Assembly: GCF_900106995.1 (NCBI RefSeq)
Contig: NZ_FNOK01000049.1
Span: forward strand, 1 to 64,000
Direction of reading: 5' to 3'
DNA length: 64,000 bases
Source: Saccharopolyspora shandongensis
GTDB lineage: Bacteria > Actinomycetota > Actinomycetes > Mycobacteriales > Pseudonocardiaceae
The notes beneath the pieces are model-generated. The model ran no database searches, had not been told where the DNA came from, and saw only the letters and a list, made by a program, of their open reading frames with translations. Positions within the stretch are counted from its first letter, which is position 1. Each line of letters opens with the position of its first letter. Shown in pieces: positions 1 to 9,400 of this stretch. Made by a program: the position numbers and the translations under genes.

Positions 1-46
1 CCGCCTCTCCGCAATTCACAGTTCCGCCTCTCCGCGATCCACAGTT
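1..46. repeat. two tandem 23-bp direct repeats
   Basis: A 23-base unit beginning CCGCCTCTCCGC occurs twice in a row, with two differences between copies. It lies downstream of the reverse-strand YbaB-like gene. I see no coding sequence in positions 1-153; the array could continue to the left of the window. Confidence 0.6.
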
Positions 47-153
47 GTGGTTACGTCCCAGGTCAAACCCGCGTTTCGCGGCTTCCCGTGGCTGGGCTGC
101 GTCACGGTCCCCTGAGGTGCGGCTGAGGAGAACTGAGGTCGACACAGGGCTGC

Positions 154-567
154 TCACGACTTCTCCTCCCGCTCTGCGTAGCGGTCGGCGTCGCTGCGCA
201 TGAGGTCTGCGAAGTGGTCGTCGAAACCGAGGTCCTCGCGCGGCTGCTCGGCGCGGATCTCGGCCAGCTCGGGCGGCATCTGCTCCGCCATGATCTCCTG
301 CACCCGCTCGGTGACCTGGGCGACCGCGTCCCGGCTGGCCTGCAGGATCATCGCGGTCAGCGCGGCGGCGTTGGGCTGCCGGAAGACCCGCGGATCGATC
401 ACCAGGTCGACGAGTTGACCGCGCGGGCCGACCACGACCTTCACCATGCGGTCCGGCGACCACGCCACGCCGAGCTGGTTCATCATCCTCCGCTGGGTTT
501 CCGGGATCCGGCGGGCCGTCTGCTGCAGCTGTTCCAGCAGGTCCCGGTAGACCGGATTCACCGACAT
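154..567 (-). CDS. YbaB/EbfC-family DNA-binding-like protein
   Basis: A 137-residue protein with the YbaB/EbfC layout: an N-terminal amphipathic helix, a central beta region (VKVVVGPRGQLVDLVIDPRV) and a C-terminal helix, then an acidic tail. YbaB-fold proteins bind DNA as dimers, and relatives are commonly found beside actinobacterial type VII secretion genes (EspL in ESX-1 is of this type). Here it is divergent from the mycosin gene, about 85 bp from its start, which suggests membership of the secretion locus. I chose the ATG at 567; a GTG at 582 in the same frame would add five residues. The link to secretion is inferred from position. Confidence 0.75.
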   Translation of the reverse strand: MSVNPVYRDLLEQLQQTARRIPETQRRMMNQLGVAWSPDRMVKVVVGPRGQLVDLVIDPRVFRQPNAAALTAMILQASRDAVAQVTERVQEIMAEQMPPELAEIRAEQPREDLGFDDHFADLMRSDADRYAEREEKS

Positions 568-652
568 GGGCTCAAATTCCACGGCAGCACCCCGAATTCA
601 TCGCACCGAAAACGTGGACAACTCGCGCGGTCCACCGGCTAACATCCCCGGC

Positions 653-1930
653 GTGTACGCGAAACGCAGCTTGCGAACGCTGCTCGCCGCTGCCGTCGGC
701 AGTCTCGGCATCCTGCTGATCGACCCGTCCGCCGCCCACGCGCAGCAGTGCGTCGGCGCCGGTCAGCCGAACAGCCCGGTGCCATGGGCCCAGCAGGTCC
801 TCACCCCGGAACGGCTTTGGCCGCTGACGTCCGGCTCCAAGCAGCGGGTGGCCGTCGTCGGCACCGGCGTGTCGAGTCCGTTGCTGGACAGCACGATCGC
901 GGCGAGCGTCGACCTCAGCCCGCCGTCGCGGACCGGGAACAGCGGCAAGCCGGACTGCCTCGGCCTGGGCACCGCCGTCGCCGGTGTCATCGGCGCCAAG
1001 GAGACCAACGAGCACGGATTCCACGGCGTGGCACCGAAAACGCAGCTGCTGTCCGCGAAGGTGGTGGGCGATTCGTTCCCGCAGGGCGGGCAACCGCACG
1101 ACTCCGTGGCACCGGACACGCTGGCGGCCGGGATCAACTGGTCCCTGGACCAGGGCGCGACCATCATCACCGTGGCTGCGGTGTCCTATCAGGACAGTCC
1201 GGCGCTGCGGCAGGCGACGAAGCGGGCCCTGGACGCCGACGCCGTGGTGATCGCGGCGGCCGGTCGCGCCGAGCAGAACGATCCGCCCGGCATCGCCCCG
1301 TATCCCGCTTCCTACGACGGAGTTCTCTCGGTCGGGATGATCGGCGAGGACGGCATGGTGGCGGCCGGCACGCATGCGCCGCGCGTCGACCTGGTCGCGC
1401 CGGGCGCTGAGGTCACGGCCTCCTACCCGGGCGGCGGGGTCGGCCCGGCCACCGGCACCGAGCTCGCCGCGGGCTACGTCGCCGGAACCGTCGCGCTGCT
1501 GCGGGACTACCGGCCGCAACTGTCCAATGAGGAGGTCGTCCAGCGGCTGCTGGCGACCGCTTCGCCTGCGCCGGAGGGCGTCGGCAGCCGGAACTACGGC
1601 CACGGGCTGATCAACCCGTACCAGGCGGCGGTGGCGAACCTGGTCGACGGGCACCCGACCACGCTGGCACCGGCCGATCCCGGCGTCCCGACCGCCGAGG
1701 AGCTGGCCCGGGAAGCGGCTTGGCAGCAAAGCGATTCTCTCGCCTACGGCCTCGCCGCGGTGGGCGTGTCGGCGGCGGTGGTGATGACCGCCGTGGTGGT
1801 GTTCGGGCCGCGCGGCCGGCGCCGCCGCTGGCGGTCCGGCATCGCCGAAGCCCCGGTCGACCGCCCCGAGGACGAGCTCCCGGAGCCCCCGGCCGACCTC
1901 TTCGACGACCGGCCGAAAACCGGCGTCTGA
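653..1930 (+). CDS. mycP: mycosin (MycP)-like membrane pseudoprotease of type VII secretion
   Basis: A 425-residue protein with mycosin architecture: signal peptide (about residues 1-30), subtilisin-like domain (about 45-345), a linker, and a C-terminal transmembrane helix near residues 385-408 followed by an Arg-rich cytoplasmic tail. The catalytic residues expected in subtilases are absent. The Asp of the VAVxDTG motif is Gly70 (VAVVGTG). The His of DGHGT is Leu105 (CLGLGT). The Ser of GTSxAAP is Glu270 (GTELAAG). The oxyanion Asn after AAG is Arg205. The fold and the Cys33/Cys102 pair remain, so this looks like a structural mycosin without protease activity. In mycobacteria the mycosin is needed for ESX complex stability independently of proteolysis. 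GTG 653 places the signal peptide at the N-terminus; an upstream ATG at 566 would overlap the divergent gene. Confidence 0.88.
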   Translation: MYAKRSLRTLLAAAVGSLGILLIDPSAAHAQQCVGAGQPNSPVPWAQQVLTPERLWPLTSGSKQRVAVVGTGVSSPLLDSTIAASVDLSPPSRTGNSGKPDCLGLGTAVAGVIGAKETNEHGFHGVAPKTQLLSAKVVGDSFPQGGQPHDSVAPDTLAAGINWSLDQGATIITVAAVSYQDSPALRQATKRALDADAVVIAAAGRAEQNDPPGIAPYPASYDGVLSVGMIGEDGMVAAGTHAPRVDLVAPGAEVTASYPGGGVGPATGTELAAGYVAGTVALLRDYRPQLSNEEVVQRLLATASPAPEGVGSRNYGHGLINPYQAAVANLVDGHPTTLAPADPGVPTAEELAREAAWQQSDSLAYGLAAVGVSAAVVMTAVVVFGPRGRRRRWRSGIAEAPVDRPEDELPEPPADLFDDRPKTGV

Positions 1931-1991
1931 CCCCAAGTCCGGTCCCTCCAATTCCTGCTGCACGGCAAGCGGATCGCGACTCTCGAGTCTC

Positions 1992-2058
1992 CCGATTTTG
2001 CCTAAAATTGGGCGCACCTTCGCCGGGCTCCGAGGCATCCAATTTTAGGCAAAATCGG
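1992..2058. repeat. two ATTTT-GCCT-AAAAT hairpins at a convergent junction
   Basis: Positions 1992-2011 read CCGATTTTGCCTAAAATTGG, and 2039-2058 carry the same 20-mer in the opposite orientation. Each folds into an 8-bp stem with a GCCT-type loop. The pair sits between the end of mycP and the end of the reverse-strand WXG100 gene, as expected for a bidirectional terminator. The same hairpin recurs in clusters of three at 13991-14114 and 60819-60942. Confidence 0.85.
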
Positions 2059-2166
2059 AAACCAAGATCACCTTGAGTCTGGTGGTGGGCGGGCTCGTGT
2101 GGCTCGTGGGCGGCTCCAGCCGGAACCGCCCACCGCACCACCGCATGCGCCCGCGAAGCAGCCGGG

Positions 2167-2457
2167 TCAGGCGTTGAAGAGGTTGGAGGCGCGGATGTCC
2201 GTCGCCAGCATGTCGTCGCTGGCCTGCGTGGTCAGCTGACCGGTTCGCACCTGGGCGTCGCCGAGCGCGTTGGCCTGGACGTCCCACTTGGCCTCCGCCT
2301 GGTCGAACGCGTCCGCCGCCGCACCGTTCCAGTCCTCGGCGAGGATCGCCTTCGCCTTGGTCTTCAGGTCGTCGAACAGGCTCTTCATCTGGCCCGCGGC
2401 GGTCACCGTGTTGCCACCGGTGTCGCTGATCGAGCCGAAGCCGTACTTGATCGTCAT
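2167..2457 (-). CDS. WXG100 (ESAT-6/CFP-10-like) secreted protein
   Basis: A 96-residue protein of WXG100 length. A WNG motif near residue 43 (EDWNGAAADAF) lies in the turn between two predicted helices, and there are no Cys and no signal peptide. Proteins of this family form helical-hairpin dimers and are exported by the EccC-containing type VII apparatus. The partner is probably the WXG100 protein at 2733-3071, upstream in the same direction. An AAGGG ribosome-binding site precedes the ATG. The C-terminus lacks a clear YxxxD/E export signal, so the signal may be on the partner. Confidence 0.9.
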   Translation of the reverse strand: MTIKYGFGSISDTGGNTVTAAGQMKSLFDDLKTKAKAILAEDWNGAAADAFDQAEAKWDVQANALGDAQVRTGQLTTQASDDMLATDIRASNLFNA

Positions 2458-2570
2458 CGTTTAGCCCTTCCCTCAGGCAGAAGTTCTGAACCGCACTGGC
2501 CTTGCGCTGCCGAACGCTTTGAGGTCTTTGAGAATGCGGCGTCAGCCGCACGCGGTGTGGGATTCAGCTC

Positions 2571-2715
2571 GCACCGCCGCGGGTTCTCAGATGTCGTCTG
2601 GCGAGGACAGCCCCAGCGCCGTGTATTGGTCATACACAAGTCGGGGATCCCGGAGTCCAGGCGGCATCTGTAACTCCCGCAGGGGGACGCCACCCGCACC
2701 GCAACGCAAAACGAG
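2571..2715. repeat. dispersed intergenic repeat, copy 1 (inverted partner at 10442-10574)
   Basis: About 145 bp between the two WXG100 genes matches, in reverse orientation, the sequence just after eccC. Shared blocks include GGGTTCTCAGA, TCGTCTGGCGAGGACAGCCC and TCGGGGATCCC. Differences are scattered, and this copy has about 12 extra bases near the CCAGGCGGC block. I see no supported gene in it. It could be a conserved RNA or mobile element, or a decayed short reading frame. Confidence 0.8.
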
Positions 2716-2732
2716 CCTGGAACCCTCTTTCT

Positions 2733-3071
2733 TCAGAGACGGGAAAAGTTGCCCATTCCGGTGTCTCCGGTGCCGTCCACGGCGTTCAGCAGCTGCTGGT
2801 AGTCCTCGTCCTGCTGGCCGATCATCTGGGTGGTACCGGCCACGCCCTGGGCGAGGTCGACGAGGATCTGCGAGAGGTTCTTCCAGATCTGCTCGAATTC
2901 CTGCTGCTTGGAGACGGCGGCCGTCGATGCGCCACCCATCCACGCGGCGCCGGCGATGGACATGTAGTCCCCGCTGATCTGCCTGATCAGGCTGCTCGCG
3001 TTGTCGTACGTGTCGCCGATCGCGGTCTGCAGCTGCGTCGTCTGTTCCGGTGTTAGCTTGAGATCGGGCAA
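2733..3071 (-). CDS. WXG100-family protein, upstream partner
   Basis: A 112-residue helical protein with the WxG motif as WMG (GAAWMGGAS, near residue 44), slightly longer than the usual 100 residues. It lies upstream of the WXG100 gene at 2167-2457, separated by a repeat element, and downstream of eccB. Paired WXG100 genes next to eccB/eccD are the classic type VII substrate dimer. The start is a TTG at 3071 with GAGAGG nine bases upstream; a GTG at 3081 is in another frame. Near the C-terminus, QQDEDYQQLL has an acidic Tyr context but not the exact YxxxD/E signal. Confidence 0.85.
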   Translation of the reverse strand: MPDLKLTPEQTTQLQTAIGDTYDNASSLIRQISGDYMSIAGAAWMGGASTAAVSKQQEFEQIWKNLSQILVDLAQGVAGTTQMIGQQDEDYQQLLNAVDGTGDTGMGNFSRL

Positions 3072-3213
3072 CTCCGGTCACCTCTCCAAGATGGGCAGTG
3101 GTATGCCCACAGGCTATTCCGGTGCGCTGCCAGATCCCGGGTAGCCGGAAATCGCGTCCGCCAAGGCGATTTCGCAGGTCACACCCGCGAATGCGGGGCT
3201 GCCTGCGGGAGAA

Positions 3214-4644
3214 CTACGGGAGCGCCGACGCGGTCTGCAGCGCCGCCGCCGGGTCCAGCGTCGGGCCGGCCGGGATCCGCTGCACGAGCTCGGCGGGCAT
3301 CGACACGGCGTCGGCCGGGCTGAAGCCGAGCGTCTCCAGCACCGCCTCGGACGGCACCGGGAAGCGCAGTCCCAGGTCGGTGACGATGTGGTACGACCCG
3401 GCCGGATCCGTCGCCGACGCCTTGGCCCGGACGACCACCACGCCACCGGCGGGGACGAGCACCCGGTCGGCCAGCTTGGTGCCCTCCGCCGTCTCCGCGC
3501 TGGTCGCGATGCCCGCGTCGAGCACGCCCGCGTCGCCGCCCAGCGTGATCTCCGGCGCGGTGGCGGCATCCAGCGTCCGCGCGCACAGCGTGGCCCGGCG
3601 CTCGGCCGGCACCGGGGCGAGTTCCGGCACCTCAGCGGGCTTCGCCGACTCGCCGCTGGGCGCGGACAGCGCGGTGGTGACCGGCGCCGAGTTCGCCACC
3701 GAAGGCGCGATCGCCGCCGGCTCCACCGGGTACTGGCCGCGCACGATGCGCACCTGCAGCTCGGTCAGCGGCGCCAGCCCGTCCGAGCGCACCAGGTAGT
3801 ACTGCTCGCGGTCGCCGATCGGGTGGTGCACCAGGTCGCCGACGCGGTGCCCGCTGAGCACTGTGGACGGTGCGCCGAAGTCGTCGATGGTGATCGGGGC
3901 GATGTCCTGCCCGGCGGGAAGCCCGTTCAGCCAGGCCGTTCCGGCGTCCAGCACCACGGCCTGCGGCCCGAAGATGGCGCGGATGACCTGCTCCGGCTTG
4001 ACCGTGTCATCGGGGTTCCCGACGATCCGGTACCGGTGGTTGCGCCAGATCAGGTAGTTCATGTGGTCCTTGGCGTCCCTGGCCAGCACCGCCCGCTGCT
4101 CCAGCGGCAGCCCACCCGCGAGGGAGCCGCCGACGAACAGGGTGCTGGTGGTGATCGGCCCGCCGGCGGCGTTGCGCCCGGGGACCGAGCACATCGTCCA
4201 CCCGTCCTTGAGCGCGAACTGGGCCTCTGGCAGGGAATCCGGCGCGCCCGGGATGCCGACCACCGCGCGCCGCGGCACGCCGGCCAGGCTCTTGCCCGAC
4301 ACCCGGTGCACCTTGACGTCGTTCTTCCCGGCCAGCAGCTTGGCCGAGGTGAAGTTCAGGGTGGGCTGCAGGGCGCCCTGCCGGTAGACGTAGCTCGCGC
4401 CGGTCTCGCGCTCGACGACCACCGAGCCCTCGGCCTGCCAGGCGTTGCCGCCGACGCCGGTGAACACGCCGTAGACGCCGAATCCGGCCGCGACCAGCAC
4501 CGCGATCATCACGCCCGCGAACGCGGCGCCGACGCCGCGGCGCAGCGGCGTCAGCTCGGGATCGGTCTCGCGCACCACCAGCGCGGACACGACCCGCTGC
4601 ATCATGAACTGGTACGCCTGCAGCTGGTCTCGACGATTAGCCAC
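3214..4644 (-). CDS. eccB: type VII secretion protein EccB
   Basis: A 476-residue protein with the EccB layout. A short cytoplasmic N-terminus with conserved QAYQFMMQR leads into one transmembrane helix at about residues 45-65 (FAGVMIAVLVAAGFGVYGVF). A large exported domain follows. EccB is a core subunit of the ESX inner-membrane complex and reaches into the periplasm. The start is GTG 4644, giving ANRRDQLQAYQF, the usual family N-terminus. It follows eccD in the same direction, with a long palindrome (4704-4749) in the 159-bp gap. Confidence 0.95.
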   Translation of the reverse strand: MANRRDQLQAYQFMMQRVVSALVVRETDPELTPLRRGVGAAFAGVMIAVLVAAGFGVYGVFTGVGGNAWQAEGSVVVERETGASYVYRQGALQPTLNFTSAKLLAGKNDVKVHRVSGKSLAGVPRRAVVGIPGAPDSLPEAQFALKDGWTMCSVPGRNAAGGPITTSTLFVGGSLAGGLPLEQRAVLARDAKDHMNYLIWRNHRYRIVGNPDDTVKPEQVIRAIFGPQAVVLDAGTAWLNGLPAGQDIAPITIDDFGAPSTVLSGHRVGDLVHHPIGDREQYYLVRSDGLAPLTELQVRIVRGQYPVEPAAIAPSVANSAPVTTALSAPSGESAKPAEVPELAPVPAERRATLCARTLDAATAPEITLGGDAGVLDAGIATSAETAEGTKLADRVLVPAGGVVVVRAKASATDPAGSYHIVTDLGLRFPVPSEAVLETLGFSPADAVSMPAELVQRIPAGPTLDPAAALQTASALP

Positions 4645-4703
4645 GGTTCAGCCCTGTCTCCCGAGTTCGAACACGCCTGAGGCGACGTTCCGGCAGGTCA
4701 GGT

Positions 4704-4749
4704 GCCGTGCGCACTTTGTGCTGCTATGGCGACACAAAGTGCACACGGC
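4704..4749. repeat. long palindrome family, copy 1 (between eccD and eccB)
   Basis: A 17-base left arm ending CACTTTGTG pairs with CACAAAGTG... across a 12-base centre that contains GCTATGGC, with one mismatch. This is the only one of five copies that lies between genes in the same orientation. It could attenuate transcription or stabilise mRNA between eccD and eccB. Confidence 0.85.
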
Positions 4750-4803
4750 CCGTGACCGGCGGAAACACCGCGAAACTCCAGAAACCACCACGACTTCCCC
4801 GCC

Positions 4804-6204
4804 TCAACCGATAGAAGCCATGAGGCTTTGGACGTAGGTGAAGAAGCCGGTGATGTACGCGGCGTACGGGATCAGCGCCAGGATCGCCAGGACGTCCGTC
4901 CAGTCCGCGATCCGGCCGAGGTGCGGCGACGGGGTCCGCCGCGCGTACACCACGCCCGCCGCCGCGACCAGCAGCGCGACGATTACCAGCCCCAGCAGGG
5001 AAAGTGCGAGGCCGAGGGTGCTTCCGAAGCCCGTGATCAGGCTCCCGGCGAATCCGGCCGCCACCGCCAATCCGGCCACCAGCAGCAGGATTCGCTGGCG
5101 CGGGATCGGGAACAGCCGCGACCGCAGCAGCAACGCGGCGGCGGCCAGCGCGAGCATGGTCAAGCGCGCAGCGCCGCCGTGCGCGAGCAGCGGTGGAACG
5201 CAGAACGCCGCCGCGACGGCCAGGCCCAGCAGGAGGCCGGTGAGGATCTCGTCGGTGCGGCGCGCGGCGGCGAAGACCGTCGACGTCGGTGCCGCCGGTT
5301 TGTCGGCGAGCATGTCGGCCGCACGCTGCGGAAGTTCCGGCACCGGCAGCCGCCCGAGCCGGATCGCCAGCAGCGGATATCCCGGCAACAAAGCGATTCC
5401 CGCGGTCAGCACCACTGCCGCCGCCGCGTCCGCGCCGAGCCAGCCGCCGAGCGCCGCGCCCAGCGTGCCGAGCAGGCCGACCGCGATCGCGGCCACGAAC
5501 ACGCGGGCAACGGCTGCGACGCCGACGTAGCCGGAGATGCCGAACACCAGCAGCGACACCGTGCCGACCAGCAACTGCGGGCTGCCGAACTGCAGCAGCC
5601 CGACGTGCGCGGGCGCGGTGATCAGCAAACCGCCCAAAAAGGCATACGGCAAGCCACATCCGGCGAACAACGCGCCCGCGCGGGCGTCCGGCACCGCGCG
5701 CGCGACGACGATGCCGAGCGCCGTCAGCACCACCGCCGCGGCCAGCATGATCAGGCCCGGAGCCAGCCAAGGTCCCTGGAACAGCAACGTGATCAGGTTG
5801 CCGCCGAGCAGCAGCGCACCGGCGACGACCAAACCGCAGCGCCGCGTCGCGGCCCGGCCCCAGCTTCGCCCATTCCGCCTAGCGCCGCTGGCAATTGTTT
5901 CCACCAGATCGTCGTATTCGATTTCCGGCCATTCGGACTGACCCGGAACCAAATGGAGCACTTCACCGTCGCGAATTTCCTGCGCACCCAGGGTTTGCCG
6001 CGGGTCGAGCCGTTCCCCGCATGCGCGGCGCAACGCCCAACCGCCGTGCCGCTCACCGGCATCCGCCGCGTCGTCCCCGGCGTGGCGCAGGATGTAGGGC
6101 AGCAGCTCCGCGACTGCGACATCCTCGGGCAGCGCGACATCGATTCCGCGCTTCGGCGTGGATATCGTGACTTTCGCCAGCGTAATGCCCAATGTGGACG
6201 ACAT
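4804..6204 (-). CDS. eccD: type VII secretion integral membrane protein EccD
   Basis: A 466-residue protein with an N-terminal ubiquitin-like domain (about residues 1-85, beginning LAKVTISTPKRGIDVALPED) followed by about eleven hydrophobic helices from residue 115 to the C-terminus. EccD forms the membrane channel core of ESX systems. ATG 6204 is supported by a strong GGAGGAG sequence about seven bases upstream. The open frame continues 64 codons further upstream, but that part has no family character and would overlap eccC. The gene is divergent from eccC, with about 257 bp between starts. Confidence 0.95.
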   Translation of the reverse strand: MSSTLGITLAKVTISTPKRGIDVALPEDVAVAELLPYILRHAGDDAADAGERHGGWALRRACGERLDPRQTLGAQEIRDGEVLHLVPGQSEWPEIEYDDLVETIASGARRNGRSWGRAATRRCGLVVAGALLLGGNLITLLFQGPWLAPGLIMLAAAVVLTALGIVVARAVPDARAGALFAGCGLPYAFLGGLLITAPAHVGLLQFGSPQLLVGTVSLLVFGISGYVGVAAVARVFVAAIAVGLLGTLGAALGGWLGADAAAAVVLTAGIALLPGYPLLAIRLGRLPVPELPQRAADMLADKPAAPTSTVFAAARRTDEILTGLLLGLAVAAAFCVPPLLAHGGAARLTMLALAAAALLLRSRLFPIPRQRILLLVAGLAVAAGFAGSLITGFGSTLGLALSLLGLVIVALLVAAAGVVYARRTPSPHLGRIADWTDVLAILALIPYAAYITGFFTYVQSLMASIG

Positions 6205-6461
6205 GGCGCTCCTCCGGGAGAGGCGTGAACTCGAATTCGCTAGGAGTGTCTCACTGATGATCTGCTCGGCGGTGTCGATAACGTAACCTCGGACGCCGCG
6301 GCGGTCCGGATCTCCGTCTAATGTAGGTCCAAACGCACCGCGCTCGGGCCGCCGTCGGCGAGGCGACCCAGCGGAACTTGGCCAGCAGCGTAGCAATTCG
6401 GATCGCGGCAGCGGGATGGCGATTTCGCGCCCGCGCCGCAGGCGATCTGGAGGTCTCGGTT

Positions 6462-9400
6462 TTGGGAACGATCATCGTCCGGCGGCCGTTGCGGCGTCCC
6501 GCCCCGGACCTGCCCTCCGGCGAGCTGGTGCTCGACCCGCCGCCGGAGAACCCGCCGCCGCCCGGCCGGAACTGGACCCGGGCGCTGATGGTGCTGCCGA
6601 TGATGGCGGGTATGGCGGGCATGGCGCTGCTGATCGGGGCCGGGCGCTCCGGGCCGCTGATGTACGTCGCGGGCGGGCTCTACGGCGCCGCGATGCTCGG
6701 CATGATCGGCTTCCAGGTGATGAGCCAGGTCGGCCAGGGCGCCAGCAAGCAGGAGATGATCGCGGAGCGCCGCCGGTACATGCGGCGGCTGAGCCAACTG
6801 CGGGCGCAGGTGCGCGACACCGTGGAACGCCAGCGGCACGCGATGTTCTACCGACACCCGAATCCCGACCAGCTGTGGTCCACCGCGCACAGCGCCCGAT
6901 TATGGGAGCGCCGCCCGAACGACTGGGACTACACCGTCGTCCGGATGGGGCTCGGCCCGCAGGAGCTGGCGACCCGCCTGGTGCCGCCGGACACCCGCCC
7001 GGTCGACGAGCTCGAACCGCTGTGCGCGATGGCGCTGCGGAAGTTCGTCACCACCTACTCGACGGTGCCCGACCTGCCGGTCGCGGTGGCGCTGCGCGGT
7101 TTCTCCCAGATCTACGTGACCGGTGACCGCGAAGCCAAGCGGGCGTTCGCCCGCGCGGTGGTCGCGCAGTTGGGCACCTTCCACGCGCCCAGCAACGTGC
7201 TCACCGCGTTCTGCATCCATCCCGCCGAGCGCGACGCATGGGACTGGGTGAAGTGGCTGCCGCACGCGCTGCACCCGACCAAGACCGACGCGGTCGGCCA
7301 GATCCGGCTGGTGGCGCCGAGCGTCACCGCGCTCGAGGCGATGCTCGACGACGTGCTCGCCGACCGGCCCCGCTTCAACCCGGGCTCGATGCCGATCGAA
7401 GGCGCCGCGCACCTGGTGGTCTTCCTCGACGGCGGCGACACCTCCGGCTCCGAGCACCTGATGATCGAGGGCGGCGTCGAAGGCGTCACGCTGATCAACC
7501 TGGCCACCGACCCGCCGCGGGTGCTGGACGCCACCACGCTGGTCCTCGACATCGCCGCGGACGGCAGCCTCACCAGCCGCACCATGGACGGCACCGGGTC
7601 CGTCGGCCGCGCCGACGCGTTCGACCTCGACGGCATGCAAGGCCTGGTGCGATCCCTCGCGCCGATGCGGCTTTCCGCGCTGTCCGCCGGCGACCAGCCG
7701 CTGTCCGGCTCGCTGGAGCTCACCGATCTGCTGGGCCTCGGCGACCCGTACGAGTTCGAGCCGGCGAAGAACTGGACGGCCCGCTCCAACCGGGACAAGC
7801 TGCGGGTGCCGATCGGCATCACCGCCGACGGCCGCCCGATGGAGCTGGACCTCAAGGAATCGGCCCAAGACGGCATGGGCCCGCACGGCCTGCTGGTGGG
7901 CGCCACCGGTTCCGGCAAGTCGGAGCTGCTGCGCACCCTGGTGCTGGCGCTCGCGGTCACCCACGACTCGGAAGTCCTCAACTTCGTGCTCGTCGACTTC
8001 AAGGGCGGCGCGACGTTCACCAAGCTCGACCGGCTGCCGCACACCAGCGCGGTGATCACCAACCTCGCCGACGAGCTGCACCTCGTGGACCGGATGCTGG
8101 ACGCGATCCAGGGCGAGCTGATGCGGCGGCAGGAGCTGCTGCGCAAGGCAGGCGACTACGCCTCCCAGCGCGACTACGAGCGCGCCCGCACCGCCGGGGC
8201 GCCGCTGGAACCGCTGCCGTCGCTGCTGGTCATCGTCGACGAGTTCTCCGAACTGCTCACCGCCCGGCCGGACTTCATCGACATGTTCGTCCAGATCGGA
8301 CGCGTCGGCCGCTCGCTGGGCGTGCACCTGCTGCTGGCCTCGCAGCGCCTGGAGGAGGGCAAGCTGCGCGGCCTGGACTCGCACCTGTCCTACCGGGTCG
8401 GCCTGCGCACGTTCTCGGCGATGGAGAGCCGCGTCGTGCTCGGCGCGCCCGACGCCTACGAGCTGCCGCGCTCGCCCGGCAACGGTTTCCTGCGCTCCGG
8501 CACCGAAGAGCTGCTGCGGTTCAAGGCCGCCTACGTCTCCGGCCTGCACCAGCGCGGCGTGGTCAAGCGCACCGACGACGAGGGCCGGCAGATCGACCCG
8601 GTGCAGGACTACTCCACGCGCTACCTGCGCCCCCGGGTCACCGAGGAGCTGCCCGCGGAGGCCACCGAGGCCGACCAGGTCGGCGACACCCTGCTCGACG
8701 TGCTGGTGGACCGCCTGGAGGGGCAGGGCAAGGCGGCGCACCAGGTGTGGCTGCCGCCGCTGGACGAGCCGCCCACCCTGGACCAGCTGCTCGAACCGCT
8801 GGTCGTTGACCCCGAACGCGGGCTGACCACCGGCAAGGAGGAGCTGCGGGGCAAGCTGCGCGCCGCGGCCGGCGTCATCGACCGGCCCTTCGACCAGCGT
8901 CGCGACCTGTGCTGGCTGGACCTCGCGGGCGCGGGCGGCAACGTGGTGGTCGTCGGCGGCCCGCACAGCGGCAAGAGCACCGTGATCCGCGGCATCATCG
9001 GCAGCCTCGCGCTCACCCACACGCCGGACGAGGTGCAGTTCGTCTGCCTGGACTTCGGCGGCGGCGGGCTCACCGGCATGCGCGACCTGGCGCACATCGG
9101 CAGCGTCGCGACGCGGCGCGAGACCAACCAGGTGCGCCGCAGCATCGCCGAGGCGCTCGCGCTGCTGGCCGAGCGCGAGGCGCGGTTCGCCGAGCACGGC
9201 ATCGACGGCATGAGCACCTACCGGCGGCTGCTGCGCGAGGGCCGGTTCCCGGAGGACCGCTTCGGCGACCTTTTCCTCGTCGTGGACGGCTGGATGACGC
9301 TGCGCAGCGACTTCGAGAACCTGGAGCCCGCCGTCACGCAGCTGGTGAACCGGGGCCTGGCGTACGGCATCCACGTCATCGGCAGCTGCAACCGGTGGAT

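Noticed and set aside
572..2038. A 488-codon reverse frame across the mycosin gene
   Set aside because: Antisense artefact of codon bias; it would also overlap the YbaB-like gene start.
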